From NCBI GenBank assembly GCA_002492295.1, contig DKYC01000050.1, forward strand, positions 1-9,863: a DNA stretch of 9,863 bases, given 5' to 3'. Each line of letters begins with the position of its first letter. Positions within the stretch are counted from its first letter, which is position 1. The notes below the pieces were generated by a model, which was not told where the DNA came from, made no database searches, and saw only the letters and a program-made list of their open reading frames with translations. Positions 6,539 to 9,863 of the stretch are shown here, piece by piece. A program made the translations under genes and the position numbers. This stretch comes from Lachnospiraceae bacterium UBA7110. Lineage in GTDB: Bacteria > Bacillota > Clostridia > Lachnospirales > Lachnospiraceae.

Positions 6539-6549
6539 GGGTATTTTTT
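6524..6549 (+). repeat. 13-bp tandem direct repeat spanning the SEDS gene stop codon
   Basis: GAGGGTATTTTTT occurs twice head to tail (6524-6536 and 6537-6549). The stop codon TGA (6536-6538) forms exactly at the junction of the two copies. The unit is not a multiple of three. Removing one copy would replace this stop with 12 further codons ending at a TAG inside the queT promoter -10 region. The repeat looks like a slippage duplication. Confidence 0.9.
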
Positions 6550-6559
6550 GTAACTTACC

Positions 6560-6588
6560 TTGCATTTTCACATTCCCTGTGTTATAGT
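6560..6588 (+). promoter_or_regulatory. Sigma-A-like promoter for queT
   Basis: TTGCAT (6560-6565), a 17-bp spacer, and TATAGT (6583-6588). Transcription would begin near 6595, giving a leader of about 95 nt that contains the riboswitch candidate. A small possible hairpin, AGGC/GCCT (6594-6607), lies at the very start of that leader. No terminator separates it from the SEDS gene, so some read-through from the padR operon is possible. Confidence 0.65.
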
Positions 6589-6637
6589 TACAAAGGCTGG
6601 AACGCCTGTACAAACAGCGCATTCAGACTATTAATAC

Positions 6638-6680
6638 CGTGAGTTCGAGACCTTCCTCACGTAAAACAAAACTAAAGGAG
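6638..6680 (+). promoter_or_regulatory. Probable preQ1-I riboswitch overlapping the queT ribosome site
   Basis: A 6-bp stem CGTGAG (6638-6643) / CTCACG (6656-6661) closes a 12-base loop, TTCGAGACCTTC. An A-rich single-stranded tail, TAAAACAAAACTAA (6662-6675), runs straight into the ribosome site AAAGGAG (6674-6680). This is the preQ1-I plan: short stem, loop starting UUC with a following AG and ending in C, then an A-rich tail ending in CUAA. AG (6648-6649) can pair with CT (6672-6673) to form the pseudoknot; CCTT (6651-6654) can also pair with AAGG (6675-6678) and hide the ribosome site. The downstream gene is a queuosine-precursor transporter, the expected target. Control would be at translation. 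A divergent variant or another preQ1 class is possible. Confidence 0.72.
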
Positions 6681-6690
6681 ATAATTGAAT

Positions 6691-7212
6691 ATGAAAAACA
6701 AAAACGTAACCTTTATCACACAGGCAGGCGTTATCGCGGCATTGTACGTGGTACTGACCCTGCTGGCAAATGCTTTGGGACTGGCAAATTATGCAATCCA
6801 GGTGCGGTTTTCGGAGGCACTCACAATCCTTCCATTCTTTACGCCTGCCGCAATTCCCGGATTGTTCGTGGGCTGTATGCTTAGCAATCTTATTACAGGC
6901 TGTGCGCCGATGGATGTGGTGTTCGGCTCGCTTGCGACACTTGCCGGGGCAATCGGAACCTATCAGCTTAGGAAATACAAATGGCTGACGCCCGTACCGC
7001 CTATTGTGGCAAATATTATTGTGGTTCCTTTGGTACTTGCGTATGTTTATCAATTTGAGGGAAGTCTGCTGTACTTTGCAGTAACGGTCGGTATCGGGGA
7101 AATCATTTCCTGTGGAGTGTTTGGCATGATTTTGCTGAATGTATTGAATAAAAATGCGCGCATCCTGTTTCATCAATATGAAGGTTCAAATACAAGACAG
7201 TTGATAAAATAG
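6691..7212 (+). CDS. queT: QueT-family queuosine-precursor transporter (ECF S component)
   Basis: A 173-residue integral membrane protein of about five to six helices, the usual size for QueT. It binds a queuosine precursor (preQ1, preQ0 or queuine) and works with the shared ECF module (EcfA, EcfA', EcfT), which is not in this window. Family marks are an N-terminal QAGVIAALYVVLTLLANAL (11-29), YAIQVRFSEALTILPFFTPAAIPGLFVGC (34-62) read as the conserved IQVRFSEAL plus its following loop, and NLITGCAPMDVVFGSLATL (66-84). Start ATG 6691 stands 10 nt after AAAGGAG; an in-frame TTG at 6685 is only 4 nt from it and is unlikely. A preQ1-I-like aptamer over the ribosome site supports the substrate assignment. 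The gene is monocistronic, ending at a strong palindromic terminator. Confidence 0.93.
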   Translation: MKNKNVTFITQAGVIAALYVVLTLLANALGLANYAIQVRFSEALTILPFFTPAAIPGLFVGCMLSNLITGCAPMDVVFGSLATLAGAIGTYQLRKYKWLTPVPPIVANIIVVPLVLAYVYQFEGSLLYFAVTVGIGEIISCGVFGMILLNVLNKNARILFHQYEGSNTRQLIK

Positions 7213-7235
7213 CCTTTGAATGATTATTTGTGAAT

Positions 7236-7267
7236 AAAAACGCATAAACATATGTTTATGCGTTTTT
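7236..7267. terminator. Bidirectional Rho-independent terminator, perfect 32-bp palindrome
   Basis: The 16-bp left arm, AAAAACGCATAAACAT (7236-7251), is followed directly by its exact complement (7252-7267). Each strand therefore reads A-run, stem, T-run. It lies between the convergent queT and chemoreceptor genes and can stop transcripts from both sides. Confidence 0.93.
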
Positions 7268-7288
7268 GCTTTCAGTATCATTAATTTA

Positions 7289-8932
7289 TTACAACCGCAC
7301 GCGGAACATATCCGTCAGATTTTTCAGCATTTTTGTCTGCGAACTCAATTCCTCGCTCGTAGCCGCACTTTCCTGTGCAATCGCGGAATTCGTCTGTACC
7401 ACGCATGAAATTTGGCTGATTTGTTCCCGAATGTCAGAAACCGCTTCCGCCTGTATACGCGAATCATCCGCTATGCGGGTTGTTGTTTCCATAATCTGAT
7501 TTGCACCCGAAACAACGAATTCCAGTTTCGATGCCATTTCGCCTGCAATTGCTGAGCCGTGTTCCACCCGCTGAATGGAGCTTTCAATCAAATCCGTTGT
7601 TGTTTTGGAAGCTTCCGCACTCTTGCCTGCTAAGGCGCGCACTTCTTCGGCGACAACTGCAAAGCCTTTTCCTGCCTCGCCCGCCCTGGCTGCTTCCACC
7701 GCCGCATTCAATGCAAGGATGTTTGTCTGTGAGGCAATACTTTCAATGGTTTTGATAATCTTGCCGATTTCATTTGAACTGTTATTGATTTCCTGCATTG
7801 CGTCAATCATTTCCTGCATTTTCCGATTACTTTCCATAATCTGCGTTCCGACTGCTTCCACCATTTGGTTTGCCTGCTGTGCGTTTTCCGCTGACTGTGA
7901 TATCCGCTGTGAAATGTCGCGTACATTCATTTCCAGCCCCTCAACCGTGCTTGCCTGTTCCACGGAACCCTGACTGAGCGACTGTGCGCCAATGGACATC
8001 TGATCGGCACCGTTGGAAACGTAGTCCGTGCTCTCCACAATCTGTGACATTGTGTCATTAAGCTTTTTCAGAATCTCATCTAAGGATTCTTTAATTGAAA
8101 CAAAATCACCTATATAATTCTGTGTCGTTCTTACTGTCAGGTTTCCGTCGGAAATTGCCGCAAGTGTTACGGAAATTTCACCAATATACCCTTTCAGGTT
8201 ATTCATCATATTTTGGAAAATACGCGTCAGATAACCGATTTCATCATTGGAACGAATATCAATCTTTAACGCATTCCTTGATTTAAGTCCCAAATCCCCC
8301 TGCTCCATCCTCTGTGCCAGACCGGTAAGCTTTGCAAGCGGTCCCGAAACGGAATGCCGGATAAAAACGGACATAATCATGATGCTGATAAGTACAGCGA
8401 TAACACCGACAATACAGGCTGCCATCACTGTTTCATTAATCTGCTCGGTAGCCGTCTGAAGTGAAATTCCGGCAAAAATCAGACCGTTAATCTGACCATT
8501 CTCATCCTTGGTCGGAACGTATGAACAGATATGGTTAACGCCAAAAATTTCCGCGTTTCCGATATAGCTTTTACCCTGTCTCAAAACAATGTCCGCCAAG
8601 TCGTCCGAAAGCTTTGTGCCGACAACCCGCTGACCGTTTTGCTGAATAGTCGTATAAGCCCTTACATCTCCGTCAAAAATTGTAAATTCGCAACGAAGCA
8701 ACGCTTTTAATTCATCCAAAGTTATGTTTTTATCCTCCGGTCCTACATAGCCGTCCAGCTCGTATGCCAAAACGTTCGTCGCGTTAACGCAACGGTCCCG
8801 TAACAGGTTCATGGCAAGTTTATAAAACATGTTAATGCACAGGATGACCACTAAAATCATGCTGATGACCTGAAGACAGACCATTAAAGCGCTTATTTTG
8901 CGTCCTAAATGTTTTACTCTTTCGTTTTTCAT
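7289..8932 (-). CDS. Methyl-accepting chemotaxis protein with extracellular Cache-type sensor
   Basis: A 547-residue transmembrane chemoreceptor. Membrane segment 1 is about 13-38. An external sensor of about 130 residues (39-167) contains CEFTIFDGD, NGQRVVGTKLSDDLADIVL and GLIFAGISL, the pattern of single Cache (sCache_3-like) domains that bind small organic acids or similar ligands. Membrane segment 2 is about 168-191. A HAMP domain (192-247) has Pro198 and NDEIG (229-233). A second HAMP-like segment (about 249-300) includes ISDGNLTVRTTQNYIGDF. The cytoplasmic coiled coil has the invariant tip SQTNILALNAAVEAARAGEAGKGFAVVAEEVRALA (401-435 region), which contacts CheA and CheW. There is no C-terminal CheR tether. 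AAAGGAG lies 13 nt before the ATG, slightly far. No other chemotaxis genes are present, so it is an orphan receptor. The ligand is unknown. Confidence 0.95.
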   Translation of the reverse strand: MKNERVKHLGRKISALMVCLQVISMILVVILCINMFYKLAMNLLRDRCVNATNVLAYELDGYVGPEDKNITLDELKALLRCEFTIFDGDVRAYTTIQQNGQRVVGTKLSDDLADIVLRQGKSYIGNAEIFGVNHICSYVPTKDENGQINGLIFAGISLQTATEQINETVMAACIVGVIAVLISIMIMSVFIRHSVSGPLAKLTGLAQRMEQGDLGLKSRNALKIDIRSNDEIGYLTRIFQNMMNNLKGYIGEISVTLAAISDGNLTVRTTQNYIGDFVSIKESLDEILKKLNDTMSQIVESTDYVSNGADQMSIGAQSLSQGSVEQASTVEGLEMNVRDISQRISQSAENAQQANQMVEAVGTQIMESNRKMQEMIDAMQEINNSSNEIGKIIKTIESIASQTNILALNAAVEAARAGEAGKGFAVVAEEVRALAGKSAEASKTTTDLIESSIQRVEHGSAIAGEMASKLEFVVSGANQIMETTTRIADDSRIQAEAVSDIREQISQISCVVQTNSAIAQESAATSEELSSQTKMLKNLTDMFRVRL

Positions 8933-9121
8933 GTTACAAAGAAGACTCCTTTCTTAGCGTGAAGCGCGTCGTACATGGCGGCTTCATCTAAATTAGCTCA
9001 TAAGATTAATAATATTATTTTATAAAATAATTGAAAACTTTTCAAGATAGAGTTTTGGAAAGGTTCTTCTTACAGAAAATCCCTCTGCCCGTACAAGGCA
9101 GCAGAGGGTAGTTTGGCTTGC
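8933..9121 (-). promoter_or_regulatory. Intergenic leader of the chemoreceptor gene, with tentative promoter
   Basis: This gene-free stretch holds the ribosome site of the chemoreceptor, a tentative minus-strand promoter (TTGAAA at 9045-9040, 17-bp spacer, TAAAAT at 9022-9017), and the terminator of the dehydrogenase gene at its right end. The predicted leader is about 80 nt and contains a weak GAAGC/GCTTC hairpin. I see no sigma-D (flagellar) promoter match and no GEMM c-di-GMP riboswitch motif. Confidence 0.4.
9076..9108 (-). terminator. Rho-independent terminator of the NAD(P)-binding oxidoreductase gene
   Basis: On the minus strand the stem CCCTCTGC (9108-9101) pairs with GCAGAGGG (9088-9081) across a 12-base loop, followed by ATTTT (9080-9076). 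It starts 13 bp after the dehydrogenase stop. The T-run is short, so some read-through into the chemoreceptor gene is possible. Confidence 0.8.
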
Positions 9122-9751
9122 TTACTTTGCTACAACAGAAATCCTTTGCCGGATGTGGTTTCCGCTTAATGCCTCGTCAACCATGGCAACCGCATAGTCG
9201 GCATAACTGATTACACTTTCTCCCTTGGCGTTCAATGTTAATTCTTCGCCACCTAAAATGTAGTTGCCGGTTTTTGTTCCATCTGCCTGAAAATCTCCGG
9301 CGGGACTGATATACGTCCACTTTACATCTGTCCTGGTACGGAGTTCATCAAGTGCCTTGCTCATATTGGAAGCAAGCGGCTTGAACATTTCCGGGAAATC
9401 TGCCCCGTCCATTACCTGTATTGTATGCTCTTTGTTTACGTACAGGCTGCCTGCCCCTCCGACAATAAGAAGTCTTGTTTCCCTGCCGCTTACAAGGTCG
9501 CAAAGATGCTTCAGGGATGTGCCGTGCTGTGGCAGGGTTTCCGGCGTCCATGCTCCGAAGGCATCTATCACAACGTCAAAACCCTCCAAATCGGATGCGG
9601 TTAAATCAAACAAATCTTTTTTAATGACTTTTATTGCTGCAGTTTGGTTTTCGTTACGGACAACAGCAGTAACATCTGCTCCTCTTGCAACAGCTTCCTC
9701 CACAATCAGTTTACCTGCTTTACCATTTGCACAAATAACTGCGATTTTCAT
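9122..9751 (-). CDS. NAD(P)-binding atypical short-chain dehydrogenase (NmrA/NADH-flavin reductase-like)
   Basis: A 209-residue cytoplasmic protein, of normal length for the COG2910-type 'putative NADH-flavin reductase' family. The N-terminal Rossmann fold has AVICANGKAGKLIVEEAVAR, a version of GxxGxxG in which the first Gly is Cys7 and Gly10 and Gly13 remain, then a second strand ADVTAVVRN that should select the dinucleotide phosphate. Later family marks are DVVIDAFGAW, LLIVGGAGSLYV, WTYISPAGDF and the C-terminal SYADYAVAMVDEALSGNHIRQRISV. The substrate is unknown; relatives are oxidoreductases or NAD(P) sensors induced by redox or electrophile stress. Start ATG 9751 has AGGAGG 8 nt upstream. 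It is transcribed alone, with a terminator after it. An upstream dyad and a divergent promoter suggest control with an unseen neighbour, often an HxlR-type regulator for this family (inference). Confidence 0.85.
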   Translation of the reverse strand: MKIAVICANGKAGKLIVEEAVARGADVTAVVRNENQTAAIKVIKKDLFDLTASDLEGFDVVIDAFGAWTPETLPQHGTSLKHLCDLVSGRETRLLIVGGAGSLYVNKEHTIQVMDGADFPEMFKPLASNMSKALDELRTRTDVKWTYISPAGDFQADGTKTGNYILGGEELTLNAKGESVISYADYAVAMVDEALSGNHIRQRISVVAK

Positions 9752-9792
9752 AGTTTTTTCCTCCTGTTTTCTTTTTTAATTTTGTTTGCGGC

Positions 9793-9821
9793 TTGTTTTT
9801 TTCCGCCTGTAAGATTATAAT
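9793..9821 (+). promoter_or_regulatory. Rightward promoter for an unseen gene beyond the window
   Basis: TTGTTT (9793-9798), a 17-bp spacer, and TATAAT (9816-9821). Transcription would begin near 9828 and leave the window without a start codon by 9863. The -10 box overlaps that of the leftward dehydrogenase promoter. Confidence 0.55.
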
Positions 9822-9842
9822 ATATCCATAAGGAAAAAACGT
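9814..9842 (-). promoter_or_regulatory. Leftward promoter of the dehydrogenase gene
   Basis: On the minus strand TATAAT lies at 9819-9814. The -35 position at 17 bp is only ACGTTT (9842-9837), a poor match, so the promoter may be weak or activated. It would give a leader of about 55 nt. It shares its -10 bases with the rightward promoter. Confidence 0.5.
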
Positions 9843-9857
9843 AAAGTAAGCACTTTA
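9842..9857. promoter_or_regulatory. Inverted repeat, candidate operator for divergent promoters
   Basis: TAAAGT (9842-9847), AAGC, ACTTTA (9852-9857) is a perfect 6-bp dyad. It lies at the -35 edge of the leftward promoter and downstream of the rightward start. It suits a redox or electrophile-responsive MarR/HxlR-type regulator, but the regulator gene is outside the window. Confidence 0.45.
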
Positions 9858-9863
9858 TTGTGC

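Noticed and set aside
6631..7176. 181-codon open frame on the minus strand across queT
   Set aside because: Low-complexity His/Gln/Asn/Cys-rich translation antisense to a clear QueT gene; no ribosome site.
8933..9060. c-di-GMP (GEMM) riboswitch or flagellar sigma-D promoter before the chemoreceptor
   Set aside because: Such elements are common before clostridial chemoreceptors, but neither the conserved GEMM core nor a TAAA...CCGATAT pattern is present.
1..9863. CRISPR array, insertion sequence, tRNA or rRNA
   Set aside because: No regularly spaced repeats, no transposase-like reading frame with terminal repeats, and no RNA gene sequence could be recognised.

Overview
The window looks like chromosome from a low-to-mid-GC Firmicute, most likely an anaerobic Clostridia member (Lachnospiraceae-like). 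This is inferred from the strong AAAGGAGG-type ribosome sites, the use of ATG/GTG starts, the tightly packed small operons, and the gene families: a peptide-antibiotic ABC exporter with its own two-component system, PadR plus a SEDS-like protein, a QueT transporter, and a Cache-type chemoreceptor. No species can be named from the sequence alone.

Layout, left to right. (1) 1-227: the 3' end of a plus-strand gene with a PIN-domain-like C-terminus, ending 3 bp from a convergent operon. (2) 231-2500, minus strand: a two-gene ABC exporter of the bacitracin/lantibiotic self-protection (LanFEG, CprABC) kind. The ATPase has the glutamate 'E-loop' variant. The permease is one long chain with two homologous halves, as if LanE and LanG were fused. 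(3) 2501-2767: a divergent control region with two clean inverted repeats. (4) 2768-4764, plus strand: an OmpR-type response regulator and a sensor histidine kinase, probably the sensing arm for the exporter. (5) 4800-6538, plus strand: a near-consensus promoter carrying two tandem copies of an AT-rich dyad, then a PadR repressor gene and a SEDS (FtsW/RodA/SpoVE-like) membrane protein. The SEDS protein has a soluble N-terminal HAAS/permease-prefix domain and appears to have lost the usual catalytic acidic positions. (6) 6539-7212: promoter, a probable preQ1-I riboswitch over the ribosome site, and queT, a queuosine-precursor ECF transporter component. (7) 7236-7267: a perfect palindromic bidirectional terminator. 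(8) 7289-8932, minus strand: a methyl-accepting chemotaxis protein. (9) 9122-9751, minus strand: an NAD(P)-binding atypical short-chain dehydrogenase, followed by its own terminator. (10) 9752-9863: overlapping divergent promoters and a dyad, probably shared with an unseen gene to the right.

How they work together: genes 2-4 read as one sense-and-expel module for antimicrobial peptides at the membrane. PadR and SEDS read as a second, self-contained envelope-related unit that may also answer cell-wall stress. They lie side by side, but nothing in the sequence proves cross-regulation. queT, the chemoreceptor and the dehydrogenase look like independent single-gene units. The most unusual element is the PadR / HAAS-SEDS pair with a degenerate SEDS active site; the fused permease comes second.
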